A stretch of 64,000 nucleotides of DNA, from the NCBI GenBank assembly GCA_963835705.1, contig CAWIGR010000015.1, forward strand, positions 1 to 64,000. Reading direction: 5' to 3'. Under the pieces are notes generated by a model that was not told where the DNA came from, made no database searches, and saw only the letters and a program-made list of their open reading frames with translations. The stretch comes from JACVRW01 sp963835705 (lineage in GTDB: Bacteria; Actinomycetota; Thermoleophilia; Solirubrobacterales; Thermoleophilaceae). The translations under genes and the position numbers were made by a program. Positions 41,485-49,849 of the stretch are shown piece after piece; position 1 is the stretch's first letter, and the number at the start of each line of letters is the position of its first letter.

Positions 41485-41709
41485 ATGATGCGTATGGCCG
41501 AGCAGGGCGACGGGCCTGGCTGGAAGTCGTCGAGCCGTGGCGAGCGTGCTTGGAAGGAGGCCACGGACCTTGTCGCGTCGCGCAACGCGGAGGCGCGCAA
41601 GGCCGGCAGGCTGGAGCGGGAGGCGTACGAGCGGGTGCGCGAAGACGTGCGCCGGGCCGATGAGGCACGCCGGCACGCCCAGCTGCTGGGCCGCCGCCGC
41701 ACTCCGTAG
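41485..41709 (+). CDS. Small charged hypothetical protein
   Basis: This protein of up to 74 residues contains AEQGDGPGWKSSSRGERAWK, EATDLVASRNAEARKAGRLE and RVREDVRRADEARRHAQLLG. It is highly charged and helical, with no membrane segment. Three in-frame ATGs (41485, 41488, 41494) are possible. The GAGGGG ending at 41484 is best spaced for the third, giving MAEQGDGPG. The sequence type recurs in Thermoleophilia, function unknown. It is 18 bases upstream of the LPG-type membrane protein gene. Confidence 0.55.
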   Translation: MMRMAEQGDGPGWKSSSRGERAWKEATDLVASRNAEARKAGRLEREAYERVREDVRRADEARRHAQLLGRRRTP

Positions 41710-41727
41710 CGCGGCGTAAGGCGCCGA

Positions 41728-42693
41728 ATGCAAACGCGCCCGGTAGGCGGGCCGCTTCGCCGCCTCACGGCGTTTGGCCGCCGCCACCGGACGCTGCTGA
41801 CCGTGGTGGGCTCGCTCGTCACGGCGGCGGTCCTCGTGCTGCTGCTGGCGGGCAAGCGCGACGAGTTCACCGACGCGCTCTCCAGCGCCACCGCGTGGGT
41901 CATCGCGGTGACCACGCTGTTGCAGATCGTCGCGCTCGTGTCTCGCAGCGAGGCGTGGCATCTCACGATCGAGGCGGCCGGCGGAGCGGTCGAACGCAGG
42001 ATCCTCTATCGCGCCTCGAGCATGCAGGTCCTGGGCGGCGTCATCAACGGACACCTCGGAGTGGCCGCCCGCATCGCGGCCCTGCGGCGCTCCTCCCCGG
42101 AGGCCTGCCCGCAGGTGCCGACGCTGATCGCCGCCGAGTTCCCGATCCTCACCGTGGAGGCCACGCTCGCCGCGCTCGCGTCGTTCACGCTCGTGGGTCC
42201 GCTTGGCCTGCCGTGGTGGGCGCCGGTCGTGCTGCTGGGCGTGATCGGGCTGGCCAGCGCCGGCCTGCGACGGCTCGCGCTCGAGCGGGGTCGCGAGCTG
42301 TGGCGAGGGCTCGCGGTGCTCCGCAGCCGGAGCGGCGGGACCCGCGTCATCGGCTTCGTGCTCGTGGCGGTCTTCGCGCAGATCTTTCGCAACTGGCTGC
42401 TGTTGCACGCAGTCGGCGTGGACGCGTCGTTCTTCGATGCCATCGCGGTGCTGATCGCGTTGGTGACTCTTGCGCAGCTGCCGGTCGGCCCGAGTGTCGG
42501 CGCGGCCGCCGCGGTGCTCATCCTCGGCAGCGACGGTGTCGCGGCCGCCGCCGCCGCCGGGCTGCTCCTGACCGCCACGGGCACCCTCGGCGGCCTGCTG
42601 TTCGCAGCGTGGGCCGGCGCGGACGGGCTGTGGTCGGCCGCGCGGCGGAAGCGGCTGGGGCGCCTCCGGGTCCAGGAGGCACCCCAGGAGTAG
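41728..42693 (+). CDS. LPG-synthase-type membrane protein (UPF0104)
   Basis: This 321-residue protein has about eight helices with TLLQIVALVSRSEAWHLTIE, LGGVINGHLGVAARIAALRR and VLIALVTLAQLPVGPSVGAA. The spacing follows the flippase domain of lysylphosphatidylglycerol synthases (LPG_synthase_TM), but no catalytic GNAT-like domain is attached. Such proteins may move lipids or glycolipids across the cytoplasmic membrane. It is followed by a STAS gene after about 30 bases. Confidence 0.75.
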   Translation: MQTRPVGGPLRRLTAFGRRHRTLLTVVGSLVTAAVLVLLLAGKRDEFTDALSSATAWVIAVTTLLQIVALVSRSEAWHLTIEAAGGAVERRILYRASSMQVLGGVINGHLGVAARIAALRRSSPEACPQVPTLIAAEFPILTVEATLAALASFTLVGPLGLPWWAPVVLLGVIGLASAGLRRLALERGRELWRGLAVLRSRSGGTRVIGFVLVAVFAQIFRNWLLLHAVGVDASFFDAIAVLIALVTLAQLPVGPSVGAAAAVLILGSDGVAAAAAAGLLLTATGTLGGLLFAAWAGADGLWSAARRKRLGRLRVQEAPQE

Positions 42694-42725
42694 ACTGGCC
42701 TCGAGGGGACTCGCGTCCAGGTCCG

Positions 42726-43058
42726 ATGAATTCCGCCCCGTTCCTCGAAGTCGTCGTCGAAGACCTCGAAGACGAGTGCCTGATCCGCGTGCGCGGCGAG
42801 GTGGACATCAGCAGCGTGGGTGTGCTGCGGGAGCCTCTCGCCGAGGCCCGCAGCGCGGGCGCCACCACGCTCGTGGACCTGTCCGGAGTCGGGTTCATGG
42901 ACTCCAGCGGCCTGCACCTCATCCTGAACGCCGCGCTCGACGCCGAGCAGGACGGCTGGTCTCTCTCCTTCGTTCCCTCGCGTCAGGTGCTTCGCCTGCT
43001 CGAGGTGACCGGCACCCTCGAGGCGGTGCGGCTCGTCTCGCGGGAAGATTCGCCGTAA
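42726..43058 (+). CDS. STAS-domain anti-sigma factor antagonist
   Basis: This 110-residue protein has LEDECLIRVRGEVDISSVGV, TTLVDLSGVGFMDSSGLHLI and a final LLEVTGTLEAVRLV helix. The serine in FMDSSGLHL matches the site phosphorylated by anti-sigma kinases in SpoIIAA/RsbV relatives. It probably acts by releasing a sigma factor from its kinase partner, which is not encoded nearby. The ATG at 42726 marks the domain start. It ends inside the ribosome site of the dioxygenase gene. Confidence 0.88.
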   Translation: MNSAPFLEVVVEDLEDECLIRVRGEVDISSVGVLREPLAEARSAGATTLVDLSGVGFMDSSGLHLILNAALDAEQDGWSLSFVPSRQVLRLLEVTGTLEAVRLVSREDSP

Positions 43059-43068
43059 GGAGGCTCCC

Positions 43069-43908
43069 CTGACCACCGAGCGTTCCCTCGAGGCCGGCAT
43101 CCGGCGCGATCTGCGCGAGGACCTGACCTACGCCGATTACCTGCGCCTCGATCTGCTGCTCTCGGCCCAGCAGCCCCTCAGCGGGCGCCACGACGAGCTG
43201 CTGTTCATCATCCAGCACCAGACCTCCGAGCTGTGGATGCGGCTGCTGATCCACGAGCTCGAGTCGGCCTGCCGCAAGCTCGCGGCCGACCGGATGAACG
43301 GCGCGCTCAAGGATCTGGCCCGCGTGAAGCACATCCAGCGCCAGCTGTTCGAGCAATGGGCGGTGCTGGAGACGCTCACCCCGAGCGAGTACGCCGACTT
43401 CCGCGACCTGCTCTCACGGGCATCCGGGTTCCAGTCGCTGCAGTACCGGCTGATCGAGTTCCGGCTGGGCAACAAGTCGCCGGAGATGCTCGAGGTGTTC
43501 GCACACGCCCCCGATGACCAGAAGCGCCTGCGCGCGGCGCTCGCCGAACCGAGTCTCTACGACGAGACGCTGCGGCTGCTGGCCCGGCGGGGCTTCGCGA
43601 TCCCGCCCGAGCGCGCCGAGCGGGACTGGTCGGTGCCGCTCGAGCCCGACCCGCGCCTTGTGAAGGCGTTCAAGGCGATCTACGAGGCGCGGGAGCGGCA
43701 CTGGGAGGAGTACGAGCTGTGCGAGGAGCTCGTGGACATCGAGGAGAGCTTCCAGCTCTGGCGCTTTCGCCACCTCAAGACGGTGGAGCGGATCATCGGC
43801 GGAAAGCAAGGCACGGGCGGCTCGTCGGGCACCGAGTTCCTGCGGGCCGCGCTCGACCTCCGCTTCTTCCCCGAGCTGTGGGACGTGCGCACCGAGATCG
43901 GGCGCTGA
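43069..43908 (+). CDS. kynA: Tryptophan 2,3-dioxygenase
   Basis: From a CTG at 43069 the protein has 279 residues, normal for the family. Landmarks are DELLFIIQHQTSELWMRLLI (substrate-pocket His and Phe), SGFQSLQYRLIEFRLGNKSP (carboxylate-binding Arg), RFRHLKTVERIIGGKQGTGG (heme-ligand His) and EFLRAALDLRFFPELWDVR. It opens the indole ring of tryptophan to N-formylkynurenine using heme. AAGGAGG overlaps the STAS stop and lies five bases before the CTG. No ATG, GTG or TTG in frame is near, so a CTG start is likely; starting at the next ATG would delete the active site. Confidence 0.92.
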   Translation: MTTERSLEAGIRRDLREDLTYADYLRLDLLLSAQQPLSGRHDELLFIIQHQTSELWMRLLIHELESACRKLAADRMNGALKDLARVKHIQRQLFEQWAVLETLTPSEYADFRDLLSRASGFQSLQYRLIEFRLGNKSPEMLEVFAHAPDDQKRLRAALAEPSLYDETLRLLARRGFAIPPERAERDWSVPLEPDPRLVKAFKAIYEARERHWEEYELCEELVDIEESFQLWRFRHLKTVERIIGGKQGTGGSSGTEFLRAALDLRFFPELWDVRTEIGR

Positions 43909-43957
43909 TCGCTCGCACGAGACGTCCGCGGCGATCTATCTACACTGATTCGAGGGC

Positions 43958-46042
43958 ATGAGCCCAACGACGGTTGTCACCGAGGCGGAGGATCGCCATA
44001 CGGTTCGAGGAAGGCTCGTAGCGTGGCGTCGCAGTCGGCGCGGGCGTGTAGCGCTGTACGCGGGCTCGGTTGCGCTGGTCGCCCTTGCGTACTACCTCGC
44101 GGGCCGGCTTGGCCTCGAGTTCGCCTACCTCGACGGCGCGGTGGCGGCTCTGTGGCCGCCCGCGGGGCTGGGGCTCGCCGTGCTGTTCCTGTACGGCGTC
44201 CGGCTCTGGCCGGGGATCGTGATCGGCGATCTCCTCCTCGCCGACTTCTCCACGCCGCTCGGAACGGTCCTCGGCCAGACGGTCGGCAACACGCTGGCGC
44301 TGGTGCTGGCCGCCCTGCTGTTGCGGCGCCTGACGGGCGGGCGCGGCGAGCTGGCGCGCACCTTCGACGTCCTTGCCTTCGTGGTCTGCGCCGTCGTCGC
44401 GGCCACGGTCAGCGCCGCGTTCGGGCCAACGTCGCTGCGCCTCGGCGACGTTGTAGCCGCGGACGAGCTCGGGCGTGTCTTTCGAACGTGGACGCTGAGC
44501 GACGCGTCCGGGGTGCTCGTGGTGGCGCCGGCGCTGCTGACCTGGGCGGCAACGGGCGTGAGCGGCTTTCGCCGGCGCGACGTGGCGGAGGGCGCGGTCG
44601 GGCTCGTCCTGCTCGTGGTGCTGGCCGAGCTGGCGCCACAGCGCGACGTGCCCTACATCGTCTTCCCGGTGCTGCTGTGGGCGGCGCTCCGCTTCGGCCC
44701 GCGGGGCGCCGCCACGGCGATCCTGGTCGTCTGCTCGATCACCGTGTGGAACACCGCGCACGAGGACGGGCCGTTCGTGCGTGACTCGATCACCGACAGC
44801 CTGCTCGCCACGCAGCTCTTCATCTTGATCGCGGCGCTCACCTCGCTCCTCCTCGCCGCGGTGACGGCCGAGCGCACCGGAGCGGCCCGGGCGCTGGCGC
44901 TCAGCGAGGCGGCCCAGCGCGCGCTGGCCGACGAGCACGCGGCTCTGCGCCGTGTGGCCACGCTCGTCGCCGCCGAGTCGCCGCCCAGCCGCGTGTTCGA
45001 GCAGGTGCCCGAGGAGGTCGGGCGGTTGCTGGGCCTGCCCGCCGCGACCGTCGTCCAGTACCGCGGCTTGCGCACGGCGACGGTGGTCGGCGGTTGGAGC
45101 GAGGACGGGAGGCTGCGCTTCCCGGTCGGCACGTCGCTCGAGCTCGCCGGCGACACGGTTCTCGGCAAGGTGCTGCACAGCGGCAGCGCCCAACGCGTGG
45201 AGCGCTACGACGAGGCCGGCGGGAGCCTGGCAGACGCGATGCGAAGCGCCGGGTACCGCGCCGCCGTGGCGGCGCCGGTCACCGTGGCGGGCCGGTTGTG
45301 GGGCGCGCTGGTGGCCGCGACGGGGTCGGACGAGCCGCCGGCCGAGGGTGTGGAGCAGCGGCTGTGCGACTTCGCCGACCTCGTCGCGCAGGCCCTCGCC
45401 AACGCCGACGCCCGTGAGCGGCTGGCCGCGTCGCGTGCCGAGCTCGTTGAGGTCGGCGATGCCGAGCGCCGGCGACTCGAGCGCAACCTGCACGACGGCG
45501 CCCAGCAGCGTCTCGTCTCCGTTGCCCTTGGGCTGGGCATGGTCGACGCGAAGCTCGAGAGCGAGCCGGGGGTGGCCCGTGAGCTGCTCTCCGCCGCGCA
45601 GGACGATCTCGCCGGGGGCCTCGAGGAGCTGCGGGAGCTGGCGCGCGGGCTGCACCCCGTCCTGCTCACGGAGCGCGGCCTCGGCCCCGCGCTCGATGCT
45701 CTGCTGTCGCGGGCGCCCATGCCGGTCGAGATCGCGGAGCTGCCCGAGGAGCGCCTCACCGGCACCGTGGAGGCGGCCGCCTACTACGTCGTCGCCGAGG
45801 CGGTCACGAACGTGGCCAAGTATGCGAACGCCTCTCGCGCGACCGTGAGCATCCGCCAGTCGAACGGCAACGCGATGGTGATGGTGTCCGACGACGGCGT
45901 CGGCGGCGCCGACCCTGCACGCGGCTCGGGCCTGCGCGGGCTCGCCGCCCGCGTCGAGGCCCTCAACGGCCGCCTCGACGTGGACAGCCCGCCCGCGCGC
46001 GGCACCCGCATCACGGCGGAGATCCCCTGCGCCCGGCGGTGA
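43958..46042 (+). CDS. MASE1-GAF sensor histidine kinase (NarL-type partner)
   Basis: The 694-residue protein has a MASE1 membrane domain of about eight helices (residues 30-310; GRLGLEFAYLDGAVAALWPP, GLGLAVLFLYGVRLWPGI). A GAF domain follows (about 325-480), then a HisKA_3 dimer domain with RRRLERNLHDGAQQRLVSVA (phosphorylated His) and an ATPase domain with AEAVTNVAKYANAS, DDGVGG and GSGLRGLAARVEAL. It should phosphorylate a NarL-type response regulator, but none is adjacent. The signal sensed is unknown. Confidence 0.9.
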   Translation: MSPTTVVTEAEDRHTVRGRLVAWRRSRRGRVALYAGSVALVALAYYLAGRLGLEFAYLDGAVAALWPPAGLGLAVLFLYGVRLWPGIVIGDLLLADFSTPLGTVLGQTVGNTLALVLAALLLRRLTGGRGELARTFDVLAFVVCAVVAATVSAAFGPTSLRLGDVVAADELGRVFRTWTLSDASGVLVVAPALLTWAATGVSGFRRRDVAEGAVGLVLLVVLAELAPQRDVPYIVFPVLLWAALRFGPRGAATAILVVCSITVWNTAHEDGPFVRDSITDSLLATQLFILIAALTSLLLAAVTAERTGAARALALSEAAQRALADEHAALRRVATLVAAESPPSRVFEQVPEEVGRLLGLPAATVVQYRGLRTATVVGGWSEDGRLRFPVGTSLELAGDTVLGKVLHSGSAQRVERYDEAGGSLADAMRSAGYRAAVAAPVTVAGRLWGALVAATGSDEPPAEGVEQRLCDFADLVAQALANADARERLAASRAELVEVGDAERRRLERNLHDGAQQRLVSVALGLGMVDAKLESEPGVARELLSAAQDDLAGGLEELRELARGLHPVLLTERGLGPALDALLSRAPMPVEIAELPEERLTGTVEAAAYYVVAEAVTNVAKYANASRATVSIRQSNGNAMVMVSDDGVGGADPARGSGLRGLAARVEALNGRLDVDSPPARGTRITAEIPCARR

Positions 46043-46079
46043 GCACGCGTCACGCGATCGACTCGATCGCCGAGCGGCT

Positions 46080-47117
46080 CTAGCCCGCTCCCTCGGGCAC
46101 CAGGATCCCGCGGCCCTGGAGCCGCCCGCCGTCGAGGTCCGCCATCGCGTCGTTGATCGCCTCGAGCGGATACGTGGTCGTGTGCAGGCTCACCTTGCCC
46201 TGGGCCGTCAGGGTCATCAGCTCGCGCAGGTCGTTGTAGGTGCCGACCAGGTTGCCGATGAATGAGATCTCGCGCGAGATCACGTCGATCGTCGGGATGT
46301 CGATGTTCTCGCCGTAGCCGATCACGTAATAGAAGCCGCCGTCCTGGACCATCTCGATGCCGTCCTGGATGGCCCCCTTCTCGCCCACGAAGTCGATGAT
46401 CGCCTCGGCGCCGAGGCCGTCGGTCAGCTCCTTCACTGTCTCGACGTGCGAGCCATCGACCTTCACCGTGTGGTCGGCCCCCAGCTCTCGCGCGAGTGCC
46501 AGCGCCGGCTCGGACGGATCGATCACGATGATCTCCGTGGGGGTCATCGTCTTCAGGCACTGGATGCCGATGTGACCGAGGCCGCCCGCCCCGATCACCA
46601 CCGCCCGGGTGCCGGAGCCGAGCACGGGAATGGCCTTCTTGACCGCGTGGATCGCGGTCAGCCCGGCGTCCGCCAGCGCGGCGATGTCCTTGGGGTCGAG
46701 CCCCTCGTCGAGCTTGACCACGGATCGCGCCGAGGTGTGCAGGAAGTCGGCGAAGCCCCCGTCCCGATTGATCCCCGGAAAGGAGCCGTTCGGGCAGTGC
46801 ATGTCGTTGCCGGACCTGCACGGCCCGCACAGCCCGCACGAGATGAAGGGGTGGACGATCACGGTGTCGCCGACTTCCACGTTCGTCACCGCCGAGCCGA
46901 TCTCGTGCACCCAGCCGGCGTTCTCGTGGCCCGGCGTGTACGGCAGCTCCACGCCGGACTTCTCGGCCCACTGCCCCTCCTGGATGTGGAGGTCCGTGCG
47001 GCACAGCCCCGCGGCGCCGATCCGCACCACCACGTCGAGCGGCCCGCTGGCCTTCGGCTCGTCGACGTCGTCGAGCTTCAGCGCCTCGTGGTAGGCGTGC
47101 AGCCTTGCGGCGATCAT
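46080..47117 (-). CDS. Zinc-dependent NAD(P) alcohol dehydrogenase
   Basis: This 345-residue medium-chain dehydrogenase has catalytic zinc ligands in GLCRTDLHI and PGHENAGWVHEIG, a structural zinc loop CGLCGPCRSGNDMHC, the Rossmann motif GAGGLGHIG, and DPSEPALALA after strand 2. The sequence type matches the alcohol dehydrogenase found beside propane monooxygenase genes, which oxidises 2-propanol or related alcohols. It overlaps the MIP18-like gene by ATGA and is the last gene of the trio. Confidence 0.88.
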   Translation of the reverse strand: MIAARLHAYHEALKLDDVDEPKASGPLDVVVRIGAAGLCRTDLHIQEGQWAEKSGVELPYTPGHENAGWVHEIGSAVTNVEVGDTVIVHPFISCGLCGPCRSGNDMHCPNGSFPGINRDGGFADFLHTSARSVVKLDEGLDPKDIAALADAGLTAIHAVKKAIPVLGSGTRAVVIGAGGLGHIGIQCLKTMTPTEIIVIDPSEPALALARELGADHTVKVDGSHVETVKELTDGLGAEAIIDFVGEKGAIQDGIEMVQDGGFYYVIGYGENIDIPTIDVISREISFIGNLVGTYNDLRELMTLTAQGKVSLHTTTYPLEAINDAMADLDGGRLQGRGILVPEGAG

Positions 47118-47815
47118 GGTGCGACCTCCTCGGGGTCTGGCGCGTGCCGGTGGCGGATCTCGAGCAGCGAGCGGCAGATGCCTCCGTTCACGTCGAGGCT
47201 GGTCCGGACGAGCCGCGCGCCCCGCAGCCATCGCCCGAGCTCCCCGGTCGCGACCGGCTCGCCGCTCGGCAGCACGAAGGCCGGCGCCTCCTGGTCGTGG
47301 GAGATCCCCAGCTGGGCGCGCAGCTCCAGGCACCGGCGCGCGTCGTGCACGTCCGGGAGGTCGGCCACCCGCTGCGCGGTCACCTGCTCGGGCGTCGCGC
47401 CGCCGGCCAGCAGCTCCTCGCACAGCCTGGCCTGGCGGGCGACGAGCGCCTTGCGCTGGAACAGCTTGCGCAGGCCGTCCAGCTCGTCGTCGTCCGTCTC
47501 GCCCGGGAAGGCCCCGGTGAAGCCCTCGCCGCCCGCGACCGCGGCGTTGATCTCGTCGCCCGTGTAGTGGTCCTCCAGTCTCACGTCCACCCGGCGGACT
47601 CCCGCCAGCCGGCGCACGGCGTCGCGGGCGTCGGCGGCCATCAGGTAGGCGAAGTTGGGGGCGCACTGCGGCGTCGGCAGACGGAGCCGGACCTCCACGT
47701 CGCCGTCGCGCGTCACCTCGCAGGACGTCACGAACCGGAGCGAGGTGATCGGCTCGTCCAGCTCGGGATCGTGGACCTCGCCGAGCGCCTCGAGGACGCG
47801 GGAACGGTTCGTCAC
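47114..47815 (-). CDS. MIP18/DUF59-type metal-sulfur assembly protein
   Basis: This 233-residue protein starts at a GTG and has SRVLEALGEVHDPELDEPIT and SLRFVTSCEV, then RLRLPTPQCAPNFAYLMAAD. This is a DUF59 (MIP18) domain with the reactive Cys in PTPQCAPNF, the fold used in iron-sulfur or metal cluster insertion. A C-terminal extension of about 120 residues is alpha-helical. Its GTG overlaps the amidohydrolase stop (GTGA). It probably matures a metalloenzyme of the same pathway. Confidence 0.8.
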   Translation of the reverse strand: MTNRSRVLEALGEVHDPELDEPITSLRFVTSCEVTRDGDVEVRLRLPTPQCAPNFAYLMAADARDAVRRLAGVRRVDVRLEDHYTGDEINAAVAGGEGFTGAFPGETDDDELDGLRKLFQRKALVARQARLCEELLAGGATPEQVTAQRVADLPDVHDARRCLELRAQLGISHDQEAPAFVLPSGEPVATGELGRWLRGARLVRTSLDVNGGICRSLLEIRHRHAPDPEEVAP

Positions 47816-48867
47816 GCGCGTTCTTCCACCAGCTGGGCGTCGTCCCGGGCGGCCGGGGCCCCGGCCTCGTCCGGCAGGCGGAGCTCCTCGGGCACGTCGA
47901 TGTCGTACAGCTTGGCGGCGTTCAGCCCGAGGATCTTCTTCTTCCCCGCGGTGTCGAGCGCCGGATAGTCCGAGTACGCCTCGTCGGGCGGGTAGTTCCA
48001 GTCGACGAAGCCCTCCACCTGCCACTTCGGCTCCCAGATTGCGTAGTCGCTGGCGAACAGCATCTTGTCCTCGCCGACCCAGAAGAGCAGCTCGCCCATG
48101 ACCTTGGCGAAGAAGCGCGGCCGGGCGTGCATCAACCCGCCGATCGCCACCGCCAGGCCCGCGTAGACGTTCGGCTCCTGCGTGGCCATGAAGCAGAAGT
48201 CCTCGATCCGCGGCAGGCCGACGTGCTCGACGATGAAGTTGAGCTCCGGGTTGTTCGTGGCCACGAAGTCCACGTCCGAGACGTCGAACGCGTCCTTGTC
48301 GAGGGGCCAGATCGTCGGGCCCTTGTGAACGTGGATGTTCTTGATCCCGAGCTCCTGGCACTTGTCCAGGAAGCGCTGGGACTCCGGGTCCTTGAGCGAC
48401 CAGCCGCGTGACCCGTTTCGCCATTCGGCCGTGTAGAGCTTGACCCCCTTGAGGTTGTGGCGCTTGGCGTCGTCCTCGAGCTGGCGGAGGCCCTCGTCAC
48501 CGTCGCGTGGATCGAAGCGCCCGTTGGCGATCAGCCGGTCCGGATACTTCTCGACCATCCTCGCGTTCGCCTCGAGCGTGTTGAACCCGTCGCGGTACCA
48601 CTGCTTCAGGTAGGTCGACTGGAAGATGGCGGCGTCCACGTAGCCGTCCTCGAAGACGTCCTTGACGAAGTCCTCCTCGGAGTACTTCTGGAACTTCTCG
48701 ATCGGCCAGTGCGTCTCCTCGGGAGCGAGGGACATGTACGCGTGAAAGCACTCGATCCAGCCCTTCGCGTACTGCTCCTGGCCGGGCACCCAGTTCTCCG
48801 GGCTGGCGTCCCAGAAGTGGACATGACCGTCGACTACGAAGAAGCGATCGCCGTTGCTGGTGTACAC
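47812..48867 (-). CDS. Amidohydrolase of the propane-monooxygenase-operon type
   Basis: This 351-residue metal-dependent TIM-barrel protein has the HxH metal motif VVDGHVHFWDASPENWVPGQ, GWIECFHAYMSLAPEETHWP, NIHVHKGPTIWPLDKDAF, FIVEHVGLPRIEDFCFMATQ and FASDYAIWEPKWQVEGFVDW. I recognise this subfamily from operons that follow the prmABCD propane monooxygenase genes. Its function there may be metal delivery or assembly and not classical hydrolysis. The GTG at 48867 has GAGGAGG upstream. No monooxygenase gene lies in the window. Confidence 0.85.
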   Translation of the reverse strand: MYTSNGDRFFVVDGHVHFWDASPENWVPGQEQYAKGWIECFHAYMSLAPEETHWPIEKFQKYSEEDFVKDVFEDGYVDAAIFQSTYLKQWYRDGFNTLEANARMVEKYPDRLIANGRFDPRDGDEGLRQLEDDAKRHNLKGVKLYTAEWRNGSRGWSLKDPESQRFLDKCQELGIKNIHVHKGPTIWPLDKDAFDVSDVDFVATNNPELNFIVEHVGLPRIEDFCFMATQEPNVYAGLAVAIGGLMHARPRFFAKVMGELLFWVGEDKMLFASDYAIWEPKWQVEGFVDWNYPPDEAYSDYPALDTAGKKKILGLNAAKLYDIDVPEELRLPDEAGAPAARDDAQLVEERA

Positions 48868-48916
48868 CTGGATCCTCCTCGAGTATTGGCCTCAGCGCGA
48901 AGGTACCACTGGGAGC

Positions 48917-49834
48917 TCAGCGGTAGCCGGTCGCATCCGCCGGCTTGCCGGGGTCTTGGACCTCGACCATGTAACGCCAGCAATCGGGTCGCGACCCGTC
49001 GAGGTCCGTGAAGCCGTACTCCTTCGCGAGCCCGCCCGACGAGAACGAGCCGCCGTTGTGGCGAGCCACGTCCGGGTCCGCGGCGAGCGCGGCCACGGCG
49101 CGGCCCACGAAGCGCGGGCTCTCAGAGATCGCCGCGAAGTGCGGTTGGAAGGCCCCGGCGTCGCGCCAGTTCTCCTCGGTGACGCGGAAGTTCTCGAGCA
49201 TCATCTCCGAGCGCAGCCAGCCCGGCGTGAGCGCCACGGCGGCGCACCCGTGCGGCGCGAGCTCCTTGCCCTGGGCGAAGGCCAGCCGGATGGCCGAGGT
49301 CTTGGCCAGGTCGTAGAAGGCGTTGATCCGGTAGTTCTCGTCGTTGTACTCGCGCGTGCCGTCGGTCATCTCCACCACCAGGCCGCCGGGCCTGCGGATC
49401 AGAAGCGGCAGAGCGAAGTGGCTCGTGATCAGGTGCGTGTCGACGGCCAGGCGCAGCATCCGCAGGCCCTTGTCGAGGTCGTGCTCCCATACCGGCTTGT
49501 CGAGCTCCCACAGGAGCTCGCCGCCCCAGATGTCGTTGACCAGCACGTCGAGCCGCCCCTGCTCTGAGTCGATCCGCTGCGCGAGCGCTTCCACCTGGTC
49601 CGCCTCGAGGTGGTCGACGGCGACGTCGATCCCCTCGCCGCCGGCCTCGGTGACGAGCTCCGCGGTCTCCTCGATCGTCTCCGGCCGGTCGTACTCCGAG
49701 CGCCGCTCGCGGGTCGTGCGCCCGGTGCAGTAGACGGTCGCTCCGGCGTCGCCGAGCGCCACCGCGATGCCGCGCCCGGCGCCGCGGGTGGCGCCGGCCA
49801 CCAGCGCGACCCTGCCGCTGAGGTCGTGCGTCAT
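48917..49834 (-). CDS. Short-chain dehydrogenase/reductase
   Basis: This 305-residue protein has the cofactor motif GATRGAGRGIA, VYCTGRTT after strand 2 (Arg suggests NADP), NDIWGGE at the NNAG position, and the catalytic YDLAK. Thr or Asp stands in EMTDGT where the Ser is usually found. The C-terminal DLDGSRPDCWRYMVEVQDPG is an extension typical of an actinobacterial subfamily. Substrate unknown. The start is ATG at 49834 after GGAGACC. It is 15 bases upstream of the end of the EamA gene, and the two may be co-transcribed. Confidence 0.88.
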   Translation of the reverse strand: MTHDLSGRVALVAGATRGAGRGIAVALGDAGATVYCTGRTTRERRSEYDRPETIEETAELVTEAGGEGIDVAVDHLEADQVEALAQRIDSEQGRLDVLVNDIWGGELLWELDKPVWEHDLDKGLRMLRLAVDTHLITSHFALPLLIRRPGGLVVEMTDGTREYNDENYRINAFYDLAKTSAIRLAFAQGKELAPHGCAAVALTPGWLRSEMMLENFRVTEENWRDAGAFQPHFAAISESPRFVGRAVAALAADPDVARHNGGSFSSGGLAKEYGFTDLDGSRPDCWRYMVEVQDPGKPADATGYR

Positions 49835-49849
49835 GAGGGGTCTCCTTTC

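Noticed and set aside
39440..41668. A 742-codon minus-strand frame
   Set aside because: Antisense of the APC permease, rich in HDDHDE-type shadow sequence, no domain.
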